From a virus, in the IMG/VR virus record IMGVR_UViG_3300042300_000990, positions 1-20,926 of that record: 20,926 nucleotides of DNA. One strand, 5' to 3'. Positions 1 through 5,404 of the stretch are shown piece by piece; position 1 is the first letter of the stretch, and each line of letters starts with the position of its first letter. The notes beneath the pieces are model-generated. The model had not been told where the DNA came from. It made no database searches and was given only the letters and a program-made list of their open reading frames with translations. The position numbers and the translations under genes are program-made.

Positions 1-482
1 CGGCTGGTCCCTCGGACATCGGTGACGGCGACCCCGTCAAGATGATTCCGGGCGGGCAGATCCAGGCTTGCACCGCTGCCGCCGACTACGCCATTGGCGT
101 TGCCAAGGGCTTCAAGTGGGTGGATCCGGTGACGAAGCGTCCGCAGTGGAGCAACTATCTCCCGGCGGGCACGTCGTCGGCGGACAGCAACATCTATGCC
201 TACGTCGTTGACGACTCGATGGCCACCTTCATCATCCAGGCTGACGCCTCGGTGACGCTGGGGGACATGGGTCTCAACTTTGAGTTGTCGGCTATTGCGT
301 CGGTCAACACCTCCTACGGCAAGTCTCAGGCTGTGCTGAAGGCGTCCACGCGAACGACGGCTACCAAGCTGGTTCGTCTGGTGGGTCTCTACGACACCCC
401 GGACAATTCGTGGAACGATGCGTTCCCAATCGTTGAAGTCCGGTGGGTCCAGCACCGCGATACTCAGGCTTCCGCTTTCTAA
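1..482 (+). CDS. Capsid-associated protein, 5' partial (decoration or head protein candidate)
   Basis: The reading frame is open from the first complete codon (position 3) with no stop, and the residues before the first in-frame ATG at 42 (AGPSDIGDGDPVK) read like ordinary coding sequence, so the gene very probably begins upstream of the window. At least 159 residues are visible, ending with TAA at 480-482. The C-terminus is rich in beta-prone residues, with segments such as KLVRLVGLYD and FPIVEVRWVQH, and has no catalytic motif, signal peptide or membrane segment. It ends 13 nt before the major capsid gene. In many tailed phages a scaffold, protease or capsid-decoration gene sits here, so a capsid-associated role is inferred from position. 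I do not recognise a named family. Confidence 0.8.
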   Translation, partial: AGPSDIGDGDPVKMIPGGQIQACTAAADYAIGVAKGFKWVDPVTKRPQWSNYLPAGTSSADSNIYAYVVDDSMATFIIQADASVTLGDMGLNFELSAIASVNTSYGKSQAVLKASTRTTATKLVRLVGLYDTPDNSWNDAFPIVEVRWVQHRDTQASAF

Positions 483-486
483 GGAG
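481..486 (+). promoter_or_regulatory. Strong ribosome binding site of the major capsid gene
   Basis: AAGGAG lies 9 nt before the ATG at 496 and overlaps the stop codon of the preceding gene. It is one of the best Shine-Dalgarno matches in the window and fits the high expression expected of a major capsid protein. It also supports 496 as the start. Confidence 0.8.
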
Positions 487-495
487 TGACACCAT

Positions 496-1404
496 ATGGC
501 TGCAATTACTAGGGCAAATATCGCCAAGCAGCTTCTGCCGGGACTCAATGCGGTCTTCGGTGTGGAGTATGGCTCGGTGGACGACCAGCACCTTCCGCTT
601 TTCGAGATCGAGAACTCGGAACGCGCCTTTGAAGAGGAAGTCCTCTTCACCGGATTCGGCACTGCGCCGACGAAGGACGAGGGTGCTGCTGTCGAGTACG
701 ACAACGCGCAGGAAGCCTGGACTTCGCGGTACACGATGGAGACGGTGGCTCTGGCCTTCTCCATCACTGAAGAGGCCATGGAGGACAACCTCTATGACAC
801 CTTCGCTCGCGTCCGTGCCAAGGCCCTTGCCCGCGCGATGGCGAACACGAAGCAGGTCAAAGCCGCCAACATCTACAACAACGGCTTCAACTCCAACTTC
901 ATTGGTGGCGACAACGTCCCGCTCTTCTCGGCTTCGCATCCGACGATTGGCGCGGGCAACTTCAGCAACACGGTGGCGGTGGACCTGTCGGAGACGGCGC
1001 TTGAAAACGCGCTGATCAACATCAGCCTCTTCCGCGATGACCGTGGCATCCTCATCGGGACGAAGGGCGTCAGCCTCCACATTCCGCCGCAGCTTCAGTT
1101 CGTTGCGGAACGCCTCCTCCAGACGCCGGGGCGCGTGGGTACCACGGACAACGACCTCAATGCCCTTCGCAACATGGGCATGCTGCCGAGTGGCTACCAC
1201 ATCAACCAGCGTTTCACGGATCCCAACGCCTGGTTCATCAAGACGGATGCGCCCAACGGGTCGAAGATGTTCACCCGCGTTCCGCTTCAGACGAAGATGG
1301 AACCGGACTTCGACACGGGTAACCTGCGCTTCAAGGCCCGCGAGCGTTATGCGTTCGGTTGGTCGGATTGGCGCGGTTGGTATGGTAGCAGCGGCGCTAC
1401 CTGA
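496..1404 (+). CDS. Major capsid protein (HK97-fold type)
   Basis: The product has 302 residues, a usual size for a phage major capsid protein without a long delta domain. It would form the hexamers and pentamers of the head. The N-terminus (MAAITRANIAKQLLPGLNAV) matches the helical arm region seen in such proteins. The middle has the stretch NGFNSNFIGGDNVPLFSASH, a pattern (asparagine, GFN, GGD, LFSASHP) I recognise from capsid proteins of many environmental phages. The C-terminus is aromatic-rich (YAFGWSDWRGWYGSS). A strong AAGGAG site precedes it and a terminator-like hairpin follows it, as expected for the most abundant virion protein. No maturation-protease cleavage site can be assigned. 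The family call rests on motif recognition plus context; the exact capsid subfamily is not certain. Confidence 0.87.
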   Translation: MAAITRANIAKQLLPGLNAVFGVEYGSVDDQHLPLFEIENSERAFEEEVLFTGFGTAPTKDEGAAVEYDNAQEAWTSRYTMETVALAFSITEEAMEDNLYDTFARVRAKALARAMANTKQVKAANIYNNGFNSNFIGGDNVPLFSASHPTIGAGNFSNTVAVDLSETALENALINISLFRDDRGILIGTKGVSLHIPPQLQFVAERLLQTPGRVGTTDNDLNALRNMGMLPSGYHINQRFTDPNAWFIKTDAPNGSKMFTRVPLQTKMEPDFDTGNLRFKARERYAFGWSDWRGWYGSSGAT

Positions 1405-1424
1405 TACCACTGAGGTAACAGTAG

Positions 1425-1452
1425 GGGGGCCGGGGATAACACCTCGGCCCTC
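1425..1452 (+). terminator. Rho-independent terminator-like hairpin after the capsid gene
   Basis: A stem of about 11 pairs (arms 1425-1435 and 1442-1452, core GGGCCG/CGGCCC with two G-U wobbles) closes a 6-nt loop, ATAACA. A T-rich but interrupted tail (TTGCTTTCT) follows. It lies 20 nt after the capsid stop codon. The impure T-tract suggests partial rather than complete termination, which would lower the level of downstream genes relative to capsid. Confidence 0.72.
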
Positions 1453-1481
1453 TTGCTTTCTACCCCCTAAAATGCTACACT
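1453..1481 (+). promoter_or_regulatory. Candidate sigma-70 promoter with extended -10
   Basis: A TTGCTT -35-like box at 1453-1458, a 17-nt spacer and TACACT at 1476-1481 are seen, with TG at 1473-1474 giving the extended -10 pattern TGnTACACT. The -35 box sits in the T-rich tail of the capsid terminator hairpin, so termination and re-initiation would be packed into about 60 bp. The predicted start near 1488 leaves a leader of roughly 55 nt before the next gene. The match is by eye only, and phage-encoded or host sigma preferences are unknown. Confidence 0.5.
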
Positions 1482-1490
1482 TTGCCGTTA

Positions 1491-1526
1491 CCCCGGCGAT
1501 AGAATCGGGGATATAGACGTATCCCC
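1491..1526 (+). other. Leader with two mutually exclusive hairpins
   Basis: CCCCG at 1491-1495 can pair with CGGGG at 1506-1510, while GGGGATA at 1507-1513 can pair perfectly with TATCCCC at 1520-1526 across the 6-nt loop TAGACG. Both use the same G run at 1507-1510, so only one can form at a time. The second stem ends 7 nt before the GGAG ribosome site (1534-1537) of the 1544 gene. This could protect the 5' end or tune translation, but no ligand or known riboswitch class is recognisable. Confidence 0.4.
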
Positions 1527-1543
1527 CAAAACTGGAGATCATC

Positions 1544-1765
1544 ATGTCTCGATTCACTCGCGAAGCCTACCCCGTGGTTATCGTTGCCTCCGTTGGTACG
1601 TCGGCTGCCGACTTTGGCATCGACACGGATGGTAGCCTGATCCTCAACCAGGTTGTGGCCGTCAGCATCAACGGCATGAATGTGTCGTCGGCCCCGGCCT
1701 ACCTTCCCCTCAAGAATGCTGCGGGCACCACCTACTACATCCCGGTCTATACCACTATCGCTTGA
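1544..1765 (+). CDS. Small hypothetical virion-region protein
   Basis: A 73-residue product that I do not assign to a named family. GGAG at 1534-1537, 6 nt upstream, supports the ATG. The sequence alternates polar and hydrophobic residues in a way that suggests a small beta-sheet protein, with segments such as VVIVASV, LNQVVAVSIN and YYIPVYT. There is no cysteine, signal peptide or clear membrane helix. It is the first gene after the capsid terminator and candidate promoter, and it sits among small genes that in related phages often encode minor head or connector components. A structural role is inferred only from position. Confidence 0.75.
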   Translation: MSRFTREAYPVVIVASVGTSAADFGIDTDGSLILNQVVAVSINGMNVSSAPAYLPLKNAAGTTYYIPVYTTIA

Positions 1766-1774
1766 TGGTGACGT

Positions 1775-2086
1775 ATGTCCTGGACAAACATCAAGGCAGT
1801 CTTCTGTAGCGTAGTCTCTGCGGTTGTGGTGGACCATCCGAGTCGCCTCCGCAGCCTCTACATGCACAGTGCTGCCTCGGGCACCCTGCGGATCTATGAC
1901 GGGTCTGCGGCGGTCTCCACCACCGGTCCGCTGCTGCTGCAGGTGGAATTGCCCCACCGCTCGGCGGCTGGCAACCCCGACTCCGTGACCCTCTACATTC
2001 CCGACGCGGGCATCCGCTACCAACAGGCGATGTTCGTGCAGGTGTCTGGCGGGGCTGCTTGCGGCCTAACCCTCTTCTACGACTGA
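1775..2086 (+). CDS. Small beta-rich virion protein candidate
   Basis: A 103-residue product starting 9 nt after the previous stop. An overlapping ATG at 1765 opens only a 14-codon frame, so 1775 is preferred. The layout resembles small structural proteins common between capsid and connector genes of podovirus-like phages: SGTLRIYDGSAA, then a short LLLQVELP strand, then VTLYIPDAGIRY and a final VQVSG...LTLFYD strand. The pattern of strand, GI turn and hydrophobic C-terminal strand ending in Tyr suggests a compact beta-sandwich. No enzymatic motif is present. I recognise the general layout, not a named family, so a minor head or head-tail role is an inference. Confidence 0.75.
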   Translation: MSWTNIKAVFCSVVSAVVVDHPSRLRSLYMHSAASGTLRIYDGSAAVSTTGPLLLQVELPHRSAAGNPDSVTLYIPDAGIRYQQAMFVQVSGGAACGLTLFYD

Positions 2087-2094
2087 GGTCTCAA

Positions 2095-2310
2095 ATGGCT
2101 ACTTCCCGTGGTGCTGGCGCGGCCCAGCGCGGCTACGAATACAAGGTCTACAAGTCTGGCGGCAAGGTCAAGAAGTATGCTGAAGGCGGCAGCGTCGAGG
2201 CCAACCAGATGGGCTTTTCCTCTGGCGGCAAGGTTGCCAAGTACGCCAAGGGCGGCTCCTGCCGGGGTATGGGTTCTGCCACCAAGGGTGGCAAGTACAC
2301 CATCAAGTAA
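2095..2310 (+). CDS. Small Lys/Gly-rich repeat protein
   Basis: A 71-residue basic protein. The frame is open upstream, but the ATG at 2095 follows a GAGG element (2085-2088), and the 12 codons before it overlap the end of the preceding gene, so 2095 is chosen. SGGKV occurs at residues 21-25 and 43-47, each followed by a KYA(E/K)GGS block, giving a 22-residue period. A partial third copy, KGGKYTIK, forms the C-terminus. Short KGG/YAEGG proteins of this sort are frequent in phage structural regions, but their role is not established. The charge would allow contact with DNA or with acidic virion proteins. The same YAEGG motif reappears at the N-terminus of the 13516 product. Confidence 0.75.
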   Translation: MATSRGAGAAQRGYEYKVYKSGGKVKKYAEGGSVEANQMGFSSGGKVAKYAKGGSCRGMGSATKGGKYTIK

Positions 2311-2313
2311 GCC

Positions 2314-2982
2314 ATGGCTACTTCCGGGACCACCAACTTCAGGTTGCCCCTCGATGAGTTGCTGGAACAGGCATCTCTTCGGGTCGGGGGTGAACCCACG
2401 CTAGGTACCGAAGCCCGTGTGTCCCGGCGGGCTTTGGACCTTCTTTTCACTGACCTCCAGAATCGCGGCATCCTCCTCCACACCCTGGAGCAGGTGGCCG
2501 TTACCCTCGTCACCGAAAACGCAACCATCAGTTGTAGTGCCGACACCCTCGACGTGTTGGACGCGGTGGTGCGACGCAACGGCACCGATCTCATGATGCG
2601 CCGCATCGGTTACGGAGAATACCTCGACATTCCCCGCAAGGAACAGACGGGGCGTCCCACCCACTTCTTCGTCAATCGTCAGCGGGACAACCCCTCGATC
2701 TACTTGTGGCCTTCCCCGGAAAATTCCACCGACATCCTCATCTTCTGGAAGATGCGGTTTGTGCAGGATGCCGGGAAGCTATCCAATGACCCCGACATGC
2801 CGCGCCGCTTTTGGCCCGCGCTGGTGGCGGGGTTGGCTTACTACCTAGCGTTCAATCGGGGTCTCCAATTCCCGATGGATCGCCTCGCAATGCTGAAGTC
2901 CGAATACGAGGACCAACTTTCCCACGCCACGGACGAAGATCGGGAGAGGGCCACCCTTCGTATCGTCCCCCGGTATCGGTGA
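2314..2982 (+). CDS. Head-tail adaptor-like protein, copy 1
   Basis: A 222-residue product with the architecture of the adaptor proteins that seat on the portal of short-tailed phages (P22 gp4, T7 gp11 and SU10 adaptor types). An N-terminal helical region (DELLEQASLRVGG and RRALDLLFTDLQNRG) is followed by a beta part around VVRRNGTDLMMRRI and the conserved-looking block GRPTHFFVNRQRDNPSIYLW with a P-x-P turn (PSPEN). A helical C-terminus (FWPALVAGLAYYLAFNRG, then KSEYEDQL) completes it. It begins 3 nt after the previous stop and ends 3 nt before the zinc-ribbon gene. A second protein of like layout is encoded at 9034, so this phage seems to have two connector rings or one adaptor plus a divergent paralogue. 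The call is by fold pattern, without a search. Confidence 0.68.
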   Translation: MATSGTTNFRLPLDELLEQASLRVGGEPTLGTEARVSRRALDLLFTDLQNRGILLHTLEQVAVTLVTENATISCSADTLDVLDAVVRRNGTDLMMRRIGYGEYLDIPRKEQTGRPTHFFVNRQRDNPSIYLWPSPENSTDILIFWKMRFVQDAGKLSNDPDMPRRFWPALVAGLAYYLAFNRGLQFPMDRLAMLKSEYEDQLSHATDEDRERATLRIVPRYR

Positions 2983-2985
2983 CGC

Positions 2986-3276
2986 ATGGGGCAGTACGCG
3001 TCAGGCAGACACAGTTGGAGTCTTTGCGACAGGTGTGGGTTTCGCTTCCGCTACCTGCAGATCCGTAACGAGCCGGGGACCGCCTGGCGCGTCTGCAGCA
3101 CCTGCAACGATGGGGCATTCAACCTAGTCTCCCATCCTCAGAACAAGCCGCCGCCCGTCTTCCCGGATCCGCAGTCCCTACGCTACCCGCGCCCCGATGT
3201 CAACCTGGTTGTGGGCAGTGAGCCGAATGACGAGCAGCAGCTTCCCATGGATGAAGGCGGACCCGGAGGCCCCTGA
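2986..3276 (+). CDS. Small zinc-ribbon protein
   Basis: A 96-residue product with two cysteine knuckles: CDRC at residues 14-17 and CSTC at 37-40, separated by 19 residues. This is a classic treble-clef or zinc-ribbon arrangement binding one zinc ion. The remaining C-terminal half is proline-rich and acidic (PPPVFPDP, later DEGGPGGP) and is probably disordered. It lies 3 nt after the adaptor-like gene and overlaps the fibre gene by one base (TGATG), so the three are probably translated together. Short zinc-ribbon proteins near connector genes occur in many podovirus-like phages. Whether this one is a virion component or a regulator cannot be told from the sequence. Confidence 0.8.
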   Translation: MGQYASGRHSWSLCDRCGFRFRYLQIRNEPGTAWRVCSTCNDGAFNLVSHPQNKPPPVFPDPQSLRYPRPDVNLVVGSEPNDEQQLPMDEGGPGGP

Positions 3277-4949
3277 TGGCACTTGTCAACGGAGATCGCG
3301 TCCGCGAATACACTGCTGCCACCGGAGACGGTCTTATCGACTTGCAGGGTGCCGTCCGCACCTATCGCCGGTTCGTGGATGGGGTTGGCGTCGGCAACCA
3401 GACCTACTACGCCATCGTCCACTCCCGCCTCGATGAGTTCGAAGTTGGCCTCGGCACCATCCTTCTGGTGGGTGCCCTCTACTATCTGCGGCGCGACACC
3501 ATCTACGTCTCCAGCAATGCCAACCAGAAGGTCTTCTTCTCCAAGGGGCAGAAGCAGGTTGCCACGATCTATCCTGGCACCCAGATCGACCAGATTGCGG
3601 CCAACGTCTCCCTCTCCCAGCAATACGCGGTCCAAGCCTCCCTGGCTGCCGTTGATTCCTCCGTAGCCGCTGTAGCCGCCAGCACCTACCGCAACCAAGC
3701 TTTCGACTACGCATCGGCAGCGGGGATCTACGCGGCCAACGCCTCGGTTTCGTATGTCGATGCCGCGTCGGCTGCAGCAGCCGCAGCTTCCATTGTGGCT
3801 GGCATTTCGTCGGTAGCCGTAGACGCATCCAACGCGGTGGTCGCGGCATCCCTGGCCCAAGTCTACAAAACTTCGGCATCGGCCTACGCCACCCAGGCCG
3901 CCGACGCAGCGTCCGCAGCCCAAGTTTACCTGGTCTCCACCTCCGCCAACGCTACACAGGCAGCGGCAGCAGCATCCAATGCCGCCATCTACAAGGCGTC
4001 GGCTGAAGCTTCCTACCTCAATGCCGCGAGTGCCGCCAACGCTGCCAGCATCTCGATGGTGGCCGCATCTTCCTACGCCACCAACGCCCTCTCCTACGCC
4101 AACGACGCCCAACTGTATCGGACTTCGGCGGAAGCCGCAGCCTCGGTGGCCAGCGTCCAGGCGGCAGCCGCCTCGGTCTCTCGCGTCTCAGCCAACAACG
4201 CCGCATCCATCGCGGCAGTGTACGCCGAACAGGCGTCGGCATCGCGGACCCAATCCCAGACAGCCGCCACCTCCGCTAACAACGCAGCATCGCTGGCTGG
4301 CGTCTACGCCAACAACGCCTCCATCACTTACGTCAACGTGGTTTCCGTAGCCAACTACGTTTCCGTGCTGGCTGCGGGCGTATCATCGATTGCGGACCAA
4401 GTCTCTGCCGCACTGGCGGCTGCGTCTTCCGCCCTCATCTACAAGACTTCGGCATCTGCCTACGCAACCGAAGCCGCAACCAACGCCTCTTTGGCATTCA
4501 TCTACAAGGCGTCGGCCTCTGCTTACGCAACTGAAGCCGGTACCTACGCAAGCCAGGCTTCGACTTCGAGGGTCTCCGCCAACAACGCAGCTTCGATTGC
4601 GGGTGTCTACGCACTCTCCGCCAACACTGCGGCCTCCATCGCGGGAGTATTCGCTGCGTCTGCTTCCGCCTACGCCTCGGCGGCAGCCCGCGACGCCTCC
4701 CTCGCCTTCATCTACCGGACATCCGCTTCGGCTTTTGCGACCTCAGCCGCAGCCGATGCTTCCCTTGCCGCGATCTACGCAGCTTCCGCAAACAATGCCG
4801 CGTCTCTTGCTGCCCTTTACGCCACCTCAGCTTCGGTGGCCAACGTGTCCGCACAAGCCGCGTTGTCGGCTCTCAACGCACGTATCACCTACGGTACCGC
4901 CGCCCCCACGGGAGGATCCAACGGTGACATCTACTTTCAGTACACCTAA
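3276..4949 (+). CDS. Tail fibre with long Ala-rich heptad coiled coil
   Basis: A 557-residue fibre. Residues 1-110 carry a phage fibre N-terminal domain I recognise by pattern: GDRVREYTAATGDGLIDLQG, then the YYAIVH, FEVGLGT, LRRDTIYVSSNAN and KQVATIYPG blocks. This part probably attaches to the tail. Residues from about 115 to 535 are almost entirely Ala, Ser, Thr and Tyr in seven-residue repeats (for example YKTSASA YATEAAT). The last 21 heptads (389-535) run without a break. The short C-terminus (GTAAPTGGSNGDIYFQYT) matches endings seen in other phage tail proteins. A trimeric coiled-coil rod is the likely structure. There is no receptor-binding head domain, so the protein may act as a spacer for the products of the following cassette. 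The start overlaps the previous stop by one base. Confidence 0.85.
   Translation: MALVNGDRVREYTAATGDGLIDLQGAVRTYRRFVDGVGVGNQTYYAIVHSRLDEFEVGLGTILLVGALYYLRRDTIYVSSNANQKVFFSKGQKQVATIYPGTQIDQIAANVSLSQQYAVQASLAAVDSSVAAVAASTYRNQAFDYASAAGIYAANASVSYVDAASAAAAAASIVAGISSVAVDASNAVVAASLAQVYKTSASAYATQAADAASAAQVYLVSTSANATQAAAAASNAAIYKASAEASYLNAASAANAASISMVAASSYATNALSYANDAQLYRTSAEAAASVASVQAAAASVSRVSANNAASIAAVYAEQASASRTQSQTAATSANNAASLAGVYANNASITYVNVVSVANYVSVLAAGVSSIADQVSAALAAASSALIYKTSASAYATEAATNASLAFIYKASASAYATEAGTYASQASTSRVSANNAASIAGVYALSANTAASIAGVFAASASAYASAAARDASLAFIYRTSASAFATSAAADASLAAIYAASANNAASLAALYATSASVANVSAQAALSALNARITYGTAAPTGGSNGDIYFQYT
4440..4880 (+). repeat. 21 consecutive 21-bp heptad-coding units
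   Basis: Codons 389-535 of the fibre gene form 21 back-to-back seven-residue units of the type Y-x-x-S-A-x-x or D/N-A-S-L-A-x-x. Codon choice differs between units, so the repeat is conserved at protein level rather than being a recent DNA tandem expansion. Upstream heptads exist but are shifted by three residues relative to this block, a coiled-coil stutter. Confidence 0.85.
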
Positions 4950-4978
4950 TTGATTTATCGCCAACCATCTGTTAGGAT
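4950..4978 (+). promoter_or_regulatory. Possible promoter or ribosome site before the inserted cassette
   Basis: TTGATT at 4950-4955, a 17-nt spacer and TAGGAT at 4973-4978, with TG at 4970-4971, resemble an extended -10 promoter. However, transcription would begin at about the ATG at 4985, giving a leaderless message. AGGA at 4974-4977 is also a well-spaced Shine-Dalgarno sequence (7 nt). The ribosome-site reading is simpler, so the promoter call is weak. Confidence 0.25.
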
Positions 4979-4984
4979 ACGGGC

Positions 4985-5395
4985 ATGGCAGACAACGTAG
5001 GTATTACCCCAGGCACTGGTGCGACAGCGGCAGCCGACGACATCGGCGGCGTTCTGTACCAGCGCGTCAAGGTCTCGCACGGCGCAGACGGCAGTGCGAC
5101 GGATACGAGCGAGGCTGCGCCGCTGCCGACGCAGGACACAGGCCTTTGGTGGATGCTGAGCCGCATCTATCAGATGCTGGCCTCTCCGCGCGGCTACGAC
5201 AAGTCGCTCCAGCGGCAGCGCGGAACGGTCCTTGTCGAAAGCGGCACGGTCACAACGGTCACAACGGTCACAACTTGCTCAACGGTGACTTCTGTCAGCA
5301 ACCTCGCCGCATTCGGCAACGAACAGCCGCAGATCATGGCCCGCGCGATGGCTCGCGCTTCCTGGCGCGCCAACGTGCGCGCGTGCATTTCCTGA
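4985..5395 (+). CDS. Phage structural protein with TVT repeat
   Basis: A 136-residue product. AGGA 7 nt upstream supports the start. The N-terminus (TPGTGATAAADDIGGVLYQR followed by VKVSHGADG) is a motif I recognise from small proteins in tail or fibre regions of many phages. Residues 88-96 are three exact TVT units, continuing as CSTVTSVSNLAAFG, a short threonine/valine beta-ladder. The end (QIMARAMARASWRANVRACI) is amphipathic and basic. The function is not established; family members lie next to tail genes, which fits this position as the first gene of a compositionally distinct cassette. The TVT length may vary between strains through slippage of the 9-bp DNA repeat. Confidence 0.75.
   Translation: MADNVGITPGTGATAAADDIGGVLYQRVKVSHGADGSATDTSEAAPLPTQDTGLWWMLSRIYQMLASPRGYDKSLQRQRGTVLVESGTVTTVTTVTTCSTVTSVSNLAAFGNEQPQIMARAMARASWRANVRACIS
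5246..5272 (+). repeat. Three perfect 9-bp tandem repeats (ACGGTCACA)
   Basis: Three identical in-frame copies of ACGGTCACA encode Thr-Val-Thr three times. A degenerate continuation (ACTTGCTCAACGGTGACT) follows. As each unit is three codons, gain or loss of a unit would keep the frame. Confidence 0.9.
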
Positions 5396-5404
5396 GGTCT
5401 CCAG

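Noticed and set aside
361-1557. 398-residue antisense ORF across the capsid gene
   Set aside because: Arg/Val-rich shadow of the GC-rich capsid gene; no ribosome site, no recognisable motif, and it spans the terminator and promoter region.
3183-4112. 309-residue antisense ORF opposite the fibre gene
   Set aside because: Gly/Val/Cys-rich low-complexity shadow produced by the alanine repeats on the other strand.
4950-4978. Leaderless promoter as the main reading before the cassette
   Set aside because: The -10-like box contains a well-placed AGGA ribosome site and the start would fall on the ATG; kept only as a low-confidence feature.
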